From NCBI GenBank assembly GCA_016178705.1, contig JACOST010000028.1, positions 440,951 to 504,950 of the forward strand: a stretch of DNA of 64,000 nt, given 5' to 3'. Positions within the stretch are counted from its first letter, which is position 1, and every line of letters starts with the position of its first letter. The translations under genes and the position numbers were made by a program. Shown in pieces: positions 36,601 to 46,708 of this stretch. This DNA comes from Deltaproteobacteria bacterium (GTDB taxonomy: Bacteria; Desulfobacterota; Binatia; HRBIN30; JACQVA1). Under the pieces are notes generated by a model, which did no database searches, was not told where the DNA came from, and saw only the letters and a program-made list of their open reading frames with translations.

Positions 36601-39600
36601 TCACCGCCCAGACCGCCACCGACGCCGGCGGGCACTACCGCTTCGATTTCGTTGGCGTCGACGACGTCGGTCCGTTCAGAGTCATCGCGCAGGACCCCGA
36701 CACCGGTCAGCGTGCACAGCGCTTCGCTCGCATCTTCCAGGACGGCGAGCAGCGCCGCATCGATCTGCTCATGCTCGGGCTCGGCCGCGTCACCGGCAGC
36801 GTGATCGACGCGACCACGCGGCTGCCTGTGCCTAACGCCGCTGTCACCGTCACCAGCCACACTGATGAGAGCCACGTGACGGTCAGGGCCGATGCCGATG
36901 GGCGGTTCACCGCCAACAACATCGCGGTCGGCAACGTGCTCGTCGAAGCATCAATCAAGGACGACACCACGCTGGCCGTGCGCAGTGGATCGGTGGCAGC
37001 GCGCTTGGCCACCGCCGGCGCCACGGCCGAGGTCAGCGTGCTGCTCTTCAGTGACACGGGCATCGTCGAAGGAACCGTTTACGAGACGGCTATCAGCGAT
37101 ACGCCATCAGCCATCAGCGATCTGCACCCCGTGGGCGCAGGGGTCCTCGTCGCGGTTCTCAATGACGTGGCGGGGTTCGGGACCGAGGCGCGCACGGATC
37201 GCGCGGGCCACTTCCGCTTGCTCGGCGTGCCGCCGGGCGCGGTGCAGGTGCGGGCGCTACGCGACGAGACCGCGGAAGAGGTCACCATCAACACCACCGT
37301 CGTCGCCGGTCAGACGACGCCGGCGAACCTCATCCTCGCCGGCACCAGCACCGTGGTCGGCCGCGTCGTATTCGCCAACGGCGCGCCGGCGCCGAACGCA
37401 CAAGTGGTCGGCGGCACGACGTTGGTGCGCGCCGACGCCAACGGCAACTTCACGATTACGCGCATCGGCACCGGCCATCAGCAACTCCGCGCCGCTGATG
37501 ACGCCAGCGGCGCCGAAGGCTTCGTCGAGATCGACGTGAGCGCACCCGGGGTGACGGTGCCGGTGGTCATCACGCTCGAAGGCCGCGGCACGATTCGCGG
37601 CACGCTCAGCGACGCAACCGGCGCCGTCTTACGCGGCGTCGACGTGTTTCTGTGGTTTGGCGCCGGCGGGTTCCTGCGCACCGCCACGGACAGCAGTGGA
37701 GCGTTCCGCTTTGCCGCCTTGCCGCTGCGCAGTGATTACGCGCTGCGCGCCACCAATGGGCACGATGGCGTCGAACAGCCCGCACGTCTCGACGTACCGG
37801 GTCAGATCCTGGTGCAGAACCTCCAGTTCCGCGGGCTCGTGACGATCACCGGCGTGGTGCTCGATCCCGATGGCTTCTCGCCACGTACGGCGCAGCTCGT
37901 CGTGACCGCAAACGCCTTCGACGGCTACGGGCGTCTGCAGGAAAAGAAGACGACCATCGCCAGTGATCGACTTGTCGGCGCGACGAGTTGTTCCGCGCAG
38001 TGCGCCGGTGGCGGCACCAATTGCACCGGCCGCTTCACGATCCAGATTCCCGTCGGGGTCCCGTATCGCGTCGAAGCGTTGAGCCCATTCAACGGCGAGC
38101 CCGCCGCGGTGAGCGGCAAGCTCGACACCGCCGGCGCGGTGACCGAGCACTGTCTGGTGCTCGGCCAGAGCGGCGTCGTGCGCGGGCGCGTGTTCCTCGC
38201 CAACGGCGAGCCTGCCGCCGACGGCATCGAGGTGCACTACGCCGAGGCGCGCGCGTTCGGCAATCCGAACGATCGCAGCACGCTCACAGACAACACGGGC
38301 GGGTTCGAGTTCGACCTGTTGCCGCCGCGCGCGTTCGTCATCAGCGCGCGTGATCCGCGCACCGGCAACCGCGGCGTCGTGCGCGGCAGCGTCCTGACCG
38401 GCGACCAGACGGTGGTCGACGTCAACCTGCTCGGCCAGGGCAGCGTCACCGTCCACGTCGTCGACGGCGCCGGCCATCCGGTGCCCAACGCGCGCGTGCA
38501 GTTGGTCAGCGGCTCGCCGGTCGCGTTCCTGCTCCCGCTGTTCTCGACGTTGATCACCGATAGCACCGGCACGGTTGACTACGCCGCGGTTCCGGAAGGC
38601 GAGTTTTCGGTAACCGCCCAAGACCCGGCGTCGTTGACCGGCGGGCGTTCCGGCGGCGCGATCGTCGAGGACCTCGGTCGTGCGGAGATCACGGTGACCG
38701 TTGGTGCCTTCGGGACCGTAACCGGCAATCTCTTTGACGCCACCGGCACGGCCAAGATCCCATTCGCGCAAGTGCGCTTGGTGCAGAGCGGCCGTCCGGG
38801 CGCCTACGCGACCAGCGACGGTGACGGAGCGTACACCTTCGAGTTCGTCCCGCTCGGTAGCTTCTCACTCGAGTTCCTCGACCCGCGTACCGGGCGCATC
38901 GGCCGCGGCGCCGGCACGATGAACTTCGCGACCGAGGTCGTGACCGTCGATCTCTTCCTGCTGCCAGTCGGCAGCGTTACGGGCACGGTCGCGCGGCCGG
39001 CGGGCAATGCTGTGGCGGGTGTCAAGGTCGAGTTGACCTCATCGCTGCTCGTGCGCCCCGAGGGGCTCAGTCGCGATGTCTCGTTCTTCGGCCCGGGCAA
39101 GCTGACGACGACCAGCAATCTTGATGGTGGCTACGCGATCGGCGGGGTATCGCAAGGCGATTTCACTGTGCGTGCGACCGATGGCGTCAGCGGCGCAACC
39201 GGCAGTGCCGCGAATCACATCACCGCCGAAGGTGAAACGGTGTCGCTCAACATCGTACTCGCGGGGCGCGGTCGTGTTGTCGGCACCCTGCACCTCGCCG
39301 ACGGCGTCACCTCAGTCGGCTTCGCGAGTGTCTTGCTCGAGAGCGGGACGACCCGCTTCAACGTCCAAGCGGACGCCAACGGCCGCTACGTCTTTCCCAG
39401 CGTGCCGGTGGATGCGTTCACGGTCACCGCGCGCGAGCAGGGCGGCGACGACGGCGGCAGGCAAGCGGGACTCGTGACGACTGATCTGCAAGAAGTTGTC
39501 GTCGATATCCGTTTCGTCGGTACTGGAACGATCCGTGGTCGCGTCGTCGATGCATTCGGCAGTCCGCTAGCGACGACGGCGGCGCTGACCTTGGCGCGAA

Positions 39601-42600
39601 GGAGTGGGCAGTCGGCAGTCGGCAGTGGGCAGCTGGAATTTCTGCAGACGACGTTCAGCGGATTCAGCGACGCGATCGGGCACTTCGTTTTCAGCGACAT
39701 TCCGTCGGGCAGTTTTACGATTACCGCGTCGTTGATCGGCAGCGGGCTGGCGGGCAACGCCAGTGGCATGCTGATCGCCGACGGCGAGGTCATCGACAAC
39801 GTTGAGATCCTCATCGAGCCGGCCGGCGCGGTCACCGGCTCGGTATTCCTGAGTGACGGCGTACACGCCGCCGCCAACGCCGTGCTCACCTTGACCGGTA
39901 CCAGCGATCGCACCGGCAAGAGCTTCAGCGCCTATGCGCTCAGCAACAGCAGCGGCGCGTACATGTTCGACAACTTGCCGCTCGGCGCGTTCTCCATCAG
40001 CGCGTTCGATTCCGTGACGCGTGGGGTCGGCAACATCGGCGGGCAGCTCAGCAGCGCCGGCATGACGACGGTGCTTCCGACCATCGTGCTCGATGAAACG
40101 GTGCCAGCCGTGGTGGGCGTGTCGCCCGCAAACGCGGCCACCGGCGTTGCGCTCAGCGCGCCGCTGGTCGTCACCTTCTCGGATCAGATCAACGCCGCCA
40201 CCATCACGTCGAGCAGCATTGTCGTTCGCGCCGGTACCACGGTGCTGGCGGGATCGTTGAGTGTCAACGCGGCACGCACGCAGGTGATCTTTGCACGCGC
40301 GTCGGGCTGGCCGGAATTTACGACGGTATCGCTCGAAGTGAATCAAAACGTCCGCGACGATTTCGGCCGCGCGATCCCCGCGGTGTTTCGGTCGAACTTC
40401 CAGACCGCGGACGTCACGCCGCCGCGCGTGCTGACCGGCAATCTCGTACAAGGGCAGTTCGTCGTGCAGTGGAGCGAAGCCGTCGCGACCGGGTGGGGCA
40501 CGATCACGATGCTCGATACCGCGACCAGCGCAATGGTGAGCGGCTCGTTGTCGTACAGCAACGGCAACCGGACCGTGATCTTCAAACCCGACGTGCTGCT
40601 GCCCGACGATCACGTCTTTCAAGCGAGCGTCGGTGGCTGGCGCGATCCGGCCAACAATGTGCAGGCGACGGCGTTCAGCGCGACGGTCTCGACATCCGAT
40701 CACGTTGGTCCGACGATCGCATTGAGCAGCAACGTCGCCGCCAACTTGGCCATCGTCGGTGAGACGGTGACGATCACGGCGACCCCAGCGGCCGACAGCG
40801 GCGACACGGCGTTCGTCGATTTCTACCTCGGCGGTGTGCGCGTGTCGTCCGACAATGCGCCGCCGTTCATGCACAGCTTCGTCGCGACGACCGACACCAC
40901 GGTGAGCGCGATCGCCGCCGACTTCTCCGGCAATCGCGGCGCGGCGGCGAGTATGAGCATCACTGTGACGAGCAACCAGGCGCCGACTGTGCAACTTACG
41001 GCGCCGGCGACCGGCGGCAGCATCGGCACAGGTCGCACACTGACGGTGACGGCGCTAGCGCACGACGATCTGGCGCTCGCCGATGTACAACTCGATGTGC
41101 GCGGCACGCAACTCAGTTCGACGCAGGTCGCGCATTTCGCGGCGGGCATCACCACAGCGACTACCACGTTCAACGTGGCAATCCCGACGGCGGCGCAACC
41201 CGACAGCGCGCTCGCTTTGACGGTCACAGCGCATGACACGCGCGGCGTCGCAAGCGCGCCGAGCACCGTGACGGTACACATCGTCGACGCGACCGCACCG
41301 ACGGCGAAGATCACATCACTGCTCGGCAACTTCACCGTCGATCCGGGCATCACGATTCCAGTGACGATCCAGGCCGACGATGCCGTCGGCGTAACCCTCA
41401 TTCGCCTTCGCACAGAAGGCGGCGTGGTGATGTCGGAACAGGCGGTCGTATCGCCAGCGTTGACGACAACGAACACGACCTTCAGCTTGGCCATCCCCGC
41501 GAACGCGGCGCAGGCGAGCACGGTCACGCTGATTGCCGAAGCGCTCGACGCGGCCGGCAATGTGGGCGCGGCACCGCGCATCACGCTGACCGTGCGCGAC
41601 GCGACGGCGCCGACAATCACGATTCTCGCGCCGATCGCGGGCGTGGAAAAGATCGCCGGCGGTGCGGTGCCGGTGAACGCGCAGGCGTTCGACAACGGCA
41701 GCGTCAAGGAAGTGAACTTCTACGTCGACGGACACCTCGCGGCCACCGATCGCACGGCGGATGTGGGCAGCGTGTTCACGGCCAGCCTGATCGCGCCACG
41801 CAACGCGACCAACACAACGATCGGCGCTCAAGCTGTCGACGCGCAAGGCAACCTGTCCGACATGGCGACGGTTGCAATCACGTTGCGCGCCAACCAGAAG
41901 CCCCTGGCGGACGCGGGTGCGGACGGCAGCGTCATCACGAATGTGCGCGTCACTGCGAGTGGTGCGGCCTCGAGCGACCCGGACAGCCCGCAGTTCGTGC
42001 AACCGCTCGCCTATCGCTGGCGCTTCATCCAGAAGCCGACCGGCAGCGCCGCGCTCCTGTCGCCGGCGACGGCGCGCGACACGAGCTTCGTGCCCGATGT
42101 CGCGGGCGACTACGTGCTCGGATTGATCGTCAACGACGGCATCGACGACAGCAGCGAAGACACGGTGACGCTGTCCGCACTCGTCGCGACCCCGACCAAC
42201 ACCCCGACCATCACGCCGACGCCGACGGATACTGGGACACCAACCGCTACACCGACCGTGACGCCGACAAGGACACCATCGAATACGCCGACGATTACAC
42301 CGACCCCGACCGACACCGGCACGCCGACGTTCACGCCGACTGTGACGCCGACGCGGACCGCGACGAACTCGCCCACCGCGACACGCACACCGACGAGTAC
42401 GCCGACGATCACAGACACGCCGACGGTGACCCCGACGCCGACCGACACTGGAACACCAACTGCGACACCGACGATCACGCCGACCAGAACGCCGACCGGC
42501 ACCCCCACCGAAACACGCACGCCGACGAACACGCCGACGTTCACCGATACGCCGACCGTGACGCCGACGCGGACGCCAACCAATACCGCTACCGCAACGC

Positions 42601-42758
42601 GAACATTCACAAGTACGCCGACATCAACACCAACGGCAACGGAGACACCGACCAACACCGCGACGCCCTCGGCGACGGCCACTGCGACGCCGGACGCCGT
42701 GCGCCGACGTCGATCTCGGGAGCGCGCCGCACGTCTCCTTCAACGGCTCGACGACTAG
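33648..42758 (+). CDS. giant secreted surface protein, N-terminal part (frame broken near 42,690)
   Basis: This 3,036-aa frame has a signal peptide ([18 protein letters not shown]) and an N-terminal region of Ig-like character. About 13 carboxypeptidase-regulatory-like repeats follow (residues about 943-2147; openings such as [20 protein letters not shown] and [15 protein letters not shown]). SbsA/Big-type Ig-like domains lie from about 2149, and a PKD-like domain ([16 protein letters not shown]) near 2745. A long Thr/Pro linker starts near 2846. The last 22 or so residues ([15 protein letters not shown] and on) are unlike anything else and follow a 7-bp tandem duplication. Deleting one copy joins this frame to the next ORF, giving one protein of about 4,180 aa. 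Five 7-bp arrays and several palindromes are embedded in frame. Probable adhesin or scaffold. Confidence 0.85.
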   Translation: MKAAKTHSAQMVAAIALIAWLPSASFAQSVLASGELKIIGAQLQVSPATQTVPKNQASGLLTRLVDPANPDAAVSDPALDGLVVKGELSGPGIGSQAETPAPIGTVTLSTIPGQILRIPPLLTVGNYVVDNLRLEDEHGNFVMPADAAVATINVVDKIIVTSVSSRPLSLDEIQDRGIVIDSSNFTAFEFTFGVGTESNPVPINLDVAFGKDPAAPDDPTTGFSFPPTLPQLQVPNLEVKGLLLETPNDFDEPVAIPPIPAVIVIPGNIAFLNQFFQVIVLVSNVAPPGSHLVVTSATAKLVLPVGNDGVPGSNDDPLGFARTGSPHPSPLSGGEGTTGIRNTTDGKPDFGPGQDANGEFIVEGRHEGTHRLEVTINAQLLGLPIGPVPLTGKAVGTVLVRNPKFALTFNHPSVVRAGETYSLFVTIHNTGDADANCVMMSLDPKDISGATLVQSAVGSGQSAGGACGPGTTNPGPGTVVVPTIKRNDAGSVEFKLIARKNGQVTATGFAGEGGLSASFVLRTGIGDRGIPLSPESLVLPSYVNALPPAFFQSAMRVLGLAHSVATAPVGAPIGISTRIDRAVVEQRAQQLTEAGLRIRIGEPNVTSVGDVFLDWLSNCGVRNADCGIDVGFDEVMRTTYAGNDLEVAWGAVIDAQAGTPAATAIEFQREFADAEKYRPTFVSVAVEGDATISIADEHGRRASGVRATHASPVREIPSAALLGLSGGQFAVIGRSDSSAFYDVTITAPNAGGALPGTDIAIVLPGAGGTFRQLLYSNVALAAGETATLHVVPGAAAPPLLQLPNNQQVELNNLYAFDLSAGPRIEGVRQIPESDPLMRGRVIAVLFNEEIDPDSLRDASVALAYSPDPLPGGERIQSGPTGNRLKRTKLLPRRRIALLNFNSSVSRFFNYQLTVGGVKDPDGHSLDCGSGMADCTRPIVADFPEPDGGIVSGFVRNGSGEPIAFAPVELREKFIDDLTGLDIEIVTAQTATDAGGHYRFDFVGVDDVGPFRVIAQDPDTGQRAQRFARIFQDGEQRRIDLLMLGLGRVTGSVIDATTRLPVPNAAVTVTSHTDESHVTVRADADGRFTANNIAVGNVLVEASIKDDTTLAVRSGSVAARLATAGATAEVSVLLFSDTGIVEGTVYETAISDTPSAISDLHPVGAGVLVAVLNDVAGFGTEARTDRAGHFRLLGVPPGAVQVRALRDETAEEVTINTTVVAGQTTPANLILAGTSTVVGRVVFANGAPAPNAQVVGGTTLVRADANGNFTITRIGTGHQQLRAADDASGAEGFVEIDVSAPGVTVPVVITLEGRGTIRGTLSDATGAVLRGVDVFLWFGAGGFLRTATDSSGAFRFAALPLRSDYALRATNGHDGVEQPARLDVPGQILVQNLQFRGLVTITGVVLDPDGFSPRTAQLVVTANAFDGYGRLQEKKTTIASDRLVGATSCSAQCAGGGTNCTGRFTIQIPVGVPYRVEALSPFNGEPAAVSGKLDTAGAVTEHCLVLGQSGVVRGRVFLANGEPAADGIEVHYAEARAFGNPNDRSTLTDNTGGFEFDLLPPRAFVISARDPRTGNRGVVRGSVLTGDQTVVDVNLLGQGSVTVHVVDGAGHPVPNARVQLVSGSPVAFLLPLFSTLITDSTGTVDYAAVPEGEFSVTAQDPASLTGGRSGGAIVEDLGRAEITVTVGAFGTVTGNLFDATGTAKIPFAQVRLVQSGRPGAYATSDGDGAYTFEFVPLGSFSLEFLDPRTGRIGRGAGTMNFATEVVTVDLFLLPVGSVTGTVARPAGNAVAGVKVELTSSLLVRPEGLSRDVSFFGPGKLTTTSNLDGGYAIGGVSQGDFTVRATDGVSGATGSAANHITAEGETVSLNIVLAGRGRVVGTLHLADGVTSVGFASVLLESGTTRFNVQADANGRYVFPSVPVDAFTVTAREQGGDDGGRQAGLVTTDLQEVVVDIRFVGTGTIRGRVVDAFGSPLATTAALTLARRSGQSAVGSGQLEFLQTTFSGFSDAIGHFVFSDIPSGSFTITASLIGSGLAGNASGMLIADGEVIDNVEILIEPAGAVTGSVFLSDGVHAAANAVLTLTGTSDRTGKSFSAYALSNSSGAYMFDNLPLGAFSISAFDSVTRGVGNIGGQLSSAGMTTVLPTIVLDETVPAVVGVSPANAATGVALSAPLVVTFSDQINAATITSSSIVVRAGTTVLAGSLSVNAARTQVIFARASGWPEFTTVSLEVNQNVRDDFGRAIPAVFRSNFQTADVTPPRVLTGNLVQGQFVVQWSEAVATGWGTITMLDTATSAMVSGSLSYSNGNRTVIFKPDVLLPDDHVFQASVGGWRDPANNVQATAFSATVSTSDHVGPTIALSSNVAANLAIVGETVTITATPAADSGDTAFVDFYLGGVRVSSDNAPPFMHSFVATTDTTVSAIAADFSGNRGAAASMSITVTSNQAPTVQLTAPATGGSIGTGRTLTVTALAHDDLALADVQLDVRGTQLSSTQVAHFAAGITTATTTFNVAIPTAAQPDSALALTVTAHDTRGVASAPSTVTVHIVDATAPTAKITSLLGNFTVDPGITIPVTIQADDAVGVTLIRLRTEGGVVMSEQAVVSPALTTTNTTFSLAIPANAAQASTVTLIAEALDAAGNVGAAPRITLTVRDATAPTITILAPIAGVEKIAGGAVPVNAQAFDNGSVKEVNFYVDGHLAATDRTADVGSVFTASLIAPRNATNTTIGAQAVDAQGNLSDMATVAITLRANQKPLADAGADGSVITNVRVTASGAASSDPDSPQFVQPLAYRWRFIQKPTGSAALLSPATARDTSFVPDVAGDYVLGLIVNDGIDDSSEDTVTLSALVATPTNTPTITPTPTDTGTPTATPTVTPTRTPSNTPTITPTPTDTGTPTFTPTVTPTRTATNSPTATRTPTSTPTITDTPTVTPTPTDTGTPTATPTITPTRTPTGTPTETRTPTNTPTFTDTPTVTPTRTPTNTATATRTFTSTPTSTPTATETPTNTATPSATATATPDAVRRRRSRERAARLLQRLDD
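33931..33950. repeat. in-gene hairpin CGCAGGCG/CGCCTGCG
   Basis: Perfect 8-bp stem with a 4-base loop, the same stem as the intergenic repeat at 17105-17123. Translated within [11 protein letters not shown]. Confidence 0.7.
34634..34654. repeat. in-gene CCCTC/GAGGG palindromic repeat
   Basis: Part of a stretch reading CCCTCACCCTAGCCCTC then GGGGGCGAGGGG, translated as [12 protein letters not shown] related copy lies at 36250-36266. Confidence 0.6.
35006..35033. repeat. heptamer array, unit GCAGTCG
   Basis: Four 7-base units (GCAGTCG, with one-base variants) and a degenerate fifth, translated as [12 protein letters not shown]. Same family as 39603 and, inverted, 25607. Confidence 0.9.
35500..35527. 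repeat. heptamer array, unit AATGCGG
   Basis: Four 7-base units ending TGCGG, translated as [11 protein letters not shown]. It places three cysteines of the protein inside the array. Confidence 0.9.
35612..35631. repeat. in-gene hairpin CGCAGGC/GCCTGCG
   Basis: Perfect 7-bp stem with a 6-base loop, related to 33931-33950 and 17105-17123. Translated within AQAGTPAAT. Confidence 0.65.
35760..35783. repeat. in-gene copy of the 6029-6052 palindrome
   Basis: Twenty-three of 24 bases match 6029-6052, including the whole 20-bp perfect palindrome (35764-35783). It is translated as VRATHASPV within the giant protein. Confidence 0.9.
36250..36266. repeat. in-gene CTCTCCC/GGGAGAG hairpin
   Basis: Perfect 7-bp stem with a GGG loop, translated within [10 protein letters not shown]. 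Same family as 34634-34654. Confidence 0.65.
36423..36450. repeat. heptamer array, unit GATTGCG
   Basis: Four consecutive 7-base units starting GAT, translated as DCGSGMADC just before the first carboxypeptidase-regulatory-like repeat. Confidence 0.8.
37090..37124. repeat. heptamer array, unit CCATCAG
   Basis: Five 7-base units built on NNATCAG, translated as [12 protein letters not shown]. Same family as the array at 24608 in the other giant gene. Confidence 0.85.
39603..39630. repeat. heptamer array, unit AGTCGGC
   Basis: Four 7-base units (AGTGGGC/AGTCGGC), translated as [10 protein letters not shown]. Same family as 35006. Confidence 0.9.
42686..42699. repeat. exact 7-bp tandem duplication GACGCCG causing a frameshift
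   Basis: Two perfect adjacent copies of GACGCCG (42686-42692, 42693-42699), followed by the related TGCGCCG. The extra copy shifts the frame by +1. Without it the reading becomes [12 protein letters not shown], which continues directly into the next ORF. Confidence 0.9.
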
Positions 42759-42804
42759 CGGGCACCACAGCGTCGTTGGATCATGCGGCGGCAGCGACCG
42801 CGAG

Positions 42805-45800
42805 GTGACCTTCCAATACACCGCCTCGGTGACTGGAACGTACCTCATCGACATGTCGGCGTCGTTCTACGGGACTGTTCTCTACGTGCGCGCGGGCGGA
42901 TGCGCCGGCGCCGAGTTGGCGTGCGACTCGAACGGCGGGAACTACGTCAGCGAATCGCGCGTGACCGTGGCGCTGACGGAAGGGCAGAGCATCGTGATCG
43001 TTGCGGACGGTCTGAGCGGAAGCCGCGGCGCTTTCCATCTTGCGGTCGACCTACTCCCGCCGTGTCCGGATACGGATCTCGGCAGCGCGCTCCCGCTCTC
43101 GATCTCCGGCACCACCGCCGGTGCCGTGGATGGATTGCGCAGTAACCTGTGCGGATTCGGGCGCGGCCCGGAGCGCACCTTCCAGTACACCGCCCCAGTG
43201 ACCGGCAACTACATCATCGATACCTACGGCTCATCGTATGACACGACGCTCTACGTCTACGACGGTGCGTGCGCGGGAACAGAACTGGCCTGCAACAATG
43301 ACGCGCGCGGCGTTGACGCGCAGGTCACCGTACCGCTGACGACAGGTCAGAGCATCGCGATCGTCGTCGACAGCAGCTGGAACGGTGCGAGTGGGCCGTT
43401 CAATTTGAACATCCGTCTCGGTCCGGATTGCCCCGAAACCGATCTCGGTAGCACCGCGCCGGTGTCGGTCAGCGGCACTACCGTCGGTGGACCCAATGCG
43501 TTGGACGAGCGCTGCTACAACAGCGACATCGGCTATCCGCCGAATGAGGGTGCGCCGGAGCGTACCTTCCGCTTCACTGCGCCGGTGAGCGGGCAGTATC
43601 TGATCGACACCGCGGGCTCGTACACCGTCCTCTATGTCCGCGACGGGAGTTGCGGCGGCCCAACCCTCGCGTGTTCCACCGGACAGATTGTCATCGATCT
43701 CGTGGCCGGGCAGAGCATCGTCGTCGTCGTGGACGCCCCTGATGCGTACCCGATTGACTTCAACTTGCACATCACGCCGCCGGCGATCTGCCCCGACACG
43801 GATCTCGGCACTACGCTTCCCGTGGCGTCGAGCGACTCGTTGAGCGGCGCCGGCAACGGCGCTGGTGCGAGCTGCGGCGGGAGTTTTCAGCCCGAGCGTA
43901 CGTTTACCTACACGGCGCCGGTGGCCGGCACCTACGTGATCGACACCTTCGGTTCCGTAGTCAACACCGTCCTGTCGATCCGCGATGGCTCCTGCAGCGG
44001 CAGTGAGCTGGCATGCAGTCAGTACGCGCTGGGGACGGGACAGTCCGAAGTCCAACTTGATCTCGCCGCCGGACAGAGCATCGTGATCGCTGTCGACGGC
44101 AACTACGCCGATGCCTTCAACTTGAACATCAATCTCGCCCCGTCGTGCCCCGAGACGGATTTGGGCAGCGCACTGCCGATGTCGATCAGCGGGACCGTTT
44201 TCGGTGCGGCCGATGCCACGAGTGGCAGTTGCGGTGGAACGAGCGCGCCGGAACGCACCTACCTCTATACCGCGCCGGTGGCAGGGACCTATCTGATCGA
44301 CACCTACGGCTCGTCCTTCAGCCCGGTGCTCTACGTCCGCGACGCGTCCTGTGCGGGCGGCGAACTCGGATGCAATGCGGCGTACTACAGCGCCAGTCCG
44401 TCGGAAGTCCTAGTGACGCTCGATGCCGGGCAGCCCATTGTCATCGTGGTGGACAGCAATGCGTGGAGTGGCGGCCAATTCAACCTCAACATCAGTCTGG
44501 CCCCAACGTGCCCCGAATCCGACCTCGGAAATTCTGGCCGTGCAGCGGCGAGCGGGGCGACTGGGCGCGGCTTGAACGCGATGAGCGGCAGTTGTGGTGG
44601 TACCTACGCTCCGGAACGTTCCTTCATCTATACGGCGCCGGTGGCGGACACGTACGTCATCGATACGATGGGGTCGGAATTTGCCCCCGTGGTCTATGTT
44701 CGTGACGCGGCATGCGACGGAGCGGAGATCGCCTGCGACAGTTCCGGCCTCGGTATGTTGGTGCCGCTCGCCGCCGGCCAGAGCGTCGTCATCGTCGTCG
44801 ATGGACAATATTCGAGCGGCGACTTCGTGTTGCACGTGACCGGGCGTTCGAGCGCGGTGACACACACGTGGGTGGGCGGTGATCAAGCGGCGCCCTCGGA
44901 CTGGGGGACTGCCGACAACTGGGATCCGAACGGTGTGCCGGCGTTGGCCGATTCCGCCGTGATCCCGGCGGCGGTGGCGAATCAGCCGCAACTCAATGCC
45001 ACTGCCGGGATCAGCGACCTCACCGTTGAAGCCGGCGCAACATTGGATACGCAATGGTCGAGCTTGGTGGCGCTGGGCAATGTCGACGCGAGCGGTGCGG
45101 TCGTCGGTTACGGCGGCGTGCGGATGATCGGCAGCAACGCCACGGTCCGCGGGACGGTGTGGTATCTGACGATCGATGGAATCGCGACGGCTGTCGGACC
45201 GCTGCCTGCAAGCCAGTCCATCCAAATCAACGGCAATCTCATCGTGAACGGCCAGCAGGTAACGACGCAGTACCTGTCGACCGGAGGACAGACGGGCGCG
45301 CTCACCATGCAGAACCCGGCGGATGCGGTGAGTGTGACCGTGAGTGCCTACTTCAGCGGGACGAACACCACCGGACTGCTGACCAACGGCGTGCTGTCTG
45401 TCGGCGGTTCCTTCACCTCCGGGAATCCGTTGTCTTTCGTCGCGTCCGGCAATCACCGGGTCGTGTTCAACGGGGCCTCGACGCAGTACGTCTATTTCTC
45501 GTATCCGGTCTCGTCGCACTTCCAGGATATTGAGTTGGCGAATTCAAGTGGGGCGATCAATCTGAACACGCAGGCGGTCGCGAACGGGATGCTGCGCGTT
45601 GCCGGCAGCATCCCGCAGACCCTCGCCGGCAGCCCGTACTACTGGCGGCCGTTCGATGTTGGTGGCGTTGACGTCGACGGCGCAGGTCTCGTCGTGGATC
45701 ACCTGCAGTTGCGGATCTACCTGGGCCAGATTGTCGCGTTCGATAACGTGAAGTTCCAGAACTACCCGTCCAACGCGACACCGTTGGTGGTATCGCATCC

Positions 45801-46194
45801 CGGCGCGGCGAGCCCGTTTACGATTAACAATCTCGCCTTCCTCACGCCGACGAGTGCGAGCTACCTCAGCGTGACCGATACCGCGCCGGCGGATGGAAAC
45901 GTGCTGACGCTCAACCTCGTGTGCTCGCAGCCGCTCGACGGATCGGCGCGGACGAGCACCAGCGGCGGCGCGGTGGTGCATTGGCTTCCGTGCGCTCCGG
46001 CGACCGCCGCGCCGACAGTGACACCCATCCCCAGCGACACGGCAACCGCAACCCCCACGATGCCGCCGGCCGATGTGATACCGACGCCGACGGCTACTGC
46101 TGGGCTCACGCCAAGTGCGACGGAACTTGAATCGCCGACGGCGACGCCGACTCCGACTGTGACGCCGACCCCGAGCGCCACGCCGACGCCGTAG
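42805..46194 (+). CDS. giant secreted surface protein, C-terminal part (six PPC-like repeats)
   Basis: From GTG 42805 the frame gives 1,129 aa, but the same frame is open back to at least 42700, where it reads [16 protein letters not shown]. That completes the first of six repeats of about 115-120 residues opening C(P/A)xxDLGS (others: CPDTDLGSALPLS, CPETDLGSTAPVS, CPDTDLGTTLPVA, CPETDLGSALPMS, CPESDLGNSGRAA). Each contains ERTFxYTAPVxGxYxIDT and GQSIxIVVD, resembling bacterial pre-peptidase C-terminal (PPC) domains. A TWVGGDxxxPSDWGTADNWD region of beta-helix character and a Thr/Pro tail ending TPSATPTP follow. There is no signal peptide and no good ribosome site, so it is best read as the downstream part of the gene starting at 33648. 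Confidence 0.8.
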   Translation: MTFQYTASVTGTYLIDMSASFYGTVLYVRAGGCAGAELACDSNGGNYVSESRVTVALTEGQSIVIVADGLSGSRGAFHLAVDLLPPCPDTDLGSALPLSISGTTAGAVDGLRSNLCGFGRGPERTFQYTAPVTGNYIIDTYGSSYDTTLYVYDGACAGTELACNNDARGVDAQVTVPLTTGQSIAIVVDSSWNGASGPFNLNIRLGPDCPETDLGSTAPVSVSGTTVGGPNALDERCYNSDIGYPPNEGAPERTFRFTAPVSGQYLIDTAGSYTVLYVRDGSCGGPTLACSTGQIVIDLVAGQSIVVVVDAPDAYPIDFNLHITPPAICPDTDLGTTLPVASSDSLSGAGNGAGASCGGSFQPERTFTYTAPVAGTYVIDTFGSVVNTVLSIRDGSCSGSELACSQYALGTGQSEVQLDLAAGQSIVIAVDGNYADAFNLNINLAPSCPETDLGSALPMSISGTVFGAADATSGSCGGTSAPERTYLYTAPVAGTYLIDTYGSSFSPVLYVRDASCAGGELGCNAAYYSASPSEVLVTLDAGQPIVIVVDSNAWSGGQFNLNISLAPTCPESDLGNSGRAAASGATGRGLNAMSGSCGGTYAPERSFIYTAPVADTYVIDTMGSEFAPVVYVRDAACDGAEIACDSSGLGMLVPLAAGQSVVIVVDGQYSSGDFVLHVTGRSSAVTHTWVGGDQAAPSDWGTADNWDPNGVPALADSAVIPAAVANQPQLNATAGISDLTVEAGATLDTQWSSLVALGNVDASGAVVGYGGVRMIGSNATVRGTVWYLTIDGIATAVGPLPASQSIQINGNLIVNGQQVTTQYLSTGGQTGALTMQNPADAVSVTVSAYFSGTNTTGLLTNGVLSVGGSFTSGNPLSFVASGNHRVVFNGASTQYVYFSYPVSSHFQDIELANSSGAINLNTQAVANGMLRVAGSIPQTLAGSPYYWRPFDVGGVDVDGAGLVVDHLQLRIYLGQIVAFDNVKFQNYPSNATPLVVSHPGAASPFTINNLAFLTPTSASYLSVTDTAPADGNVLTLNLVCSQPLDGSARTSTSGGAVVHWLPCAPATAAPTVTPIPSDTATATPTMPPADVIPTPTATAGLTPSATELESPTATPTPTVTPTPSATPTP

Positions 46195-46286
46195 CCGACG
46201 CGCCCACTAGAGAATTGGGACAGGACACCGCAGCACGCGCAGCTGCGCGCGAACAATGTCGTTCGCGCGGACGGCGGGCGAGATTG

Positions 46287-46418
46287 CTACTTCAAATCCT
46301 CCGCGATGGTGGCCAACTGTTCGAGGGCCGCCTCCAAGTCGTCGGTGATTTCCTGCGCGATGATCTCGGGTGCAGGCAGGTTCGCGGATTCTTCCAGCAC
46401 GTCGTCCTTCGGCGCCGT
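46287..46418 (-). pseudogene. relic: C-terminal tail of a type I methylase subunit (hsdM)
   Basis: The minus strand reads APKDDVLEESANLPAPEII, then AQEITDDLEAALEQLATIAE and DLK before a stop, which is the characteristic C-terminus of HsdM proteins. No HsdM core precedes it; the frame upstream is unrelated. It is not a copy of the intact hsdM at 54256, whose C-terminus differs, so it is from another system. Confidence 0.65.
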
Positions 46419-46510
46419 TTTCTTCGATCCACCGCTTCGGGGTCAGAGTGAAGCTGTTCAGGTCGATCTGAATTCTAATCCCGTCGTTGAGCCGCTCCCA
46501 GTCCTGCGAC

Positions 46511-46575
46511 GCTCCGGGGACGAGACAACTCGATCTGTGGCAATGGGTGTCGGGTGACATGGACGATCTGTAGTC
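46511..46575 (+). pseudogene. relic: 3' end of a second GNAT gene (right copy of the direct repeat)
   Basis: Sixty-one of 65 bases match 20666-20730, encoding RQLDLWQWVSGDMDDL and a stop in the same orientation. Two of the four differences are silent. The rest of the gene is absent. Confidence 0.85.
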
Positions 46576-46577
46576 CC

Positions 46578-46680
46578 TCACGCCGCCCACGACTCCGACA
46601 ACATCTCCGCCCGATCGTCTGCGTGGTGCCAATTCGGCCGCAGCGCTGCGATCTCACGATACAGCTCGACGCAGATGCGG
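46578..46680 (-). pseudogene. relic: deleted hsdR fragment B
   Basis: Reads ELYREIAALRPNWHHADDR joined to AEMLSESWAA and stop. The first part matches the segment of HsdR that follows the helicase region; the last is the HsdR C-terminus. Several hundred residues between them are missing. Its last 35 bases are nearly identical to those of relic A at 48001. Confidence 0.6.
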
Positions 46681-46708
46681 CGGCTCATACCCCATTCGCT
46701 TATGGCAT

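Noticed and set aside
24074..39630. CRISPR array
   Set aside because: The repeats are 7 bp, adjacent, imperfect and limited to about four units; there are no spacers, no long direct repeats and no cas genes.
39567..40994. 475-codon minus-strand frame inside the second giant gene
   Set aside because: His/Arg-rich antisense shadow with no start signal.
42686..42706. Programmed +1 ribosomal frameshift site
   Set aside because: No slippery stop-codon motif or downstream stimulatory structure is evident, and an exact 7-bp duplication explains the shift more simply. Not fully excluded.
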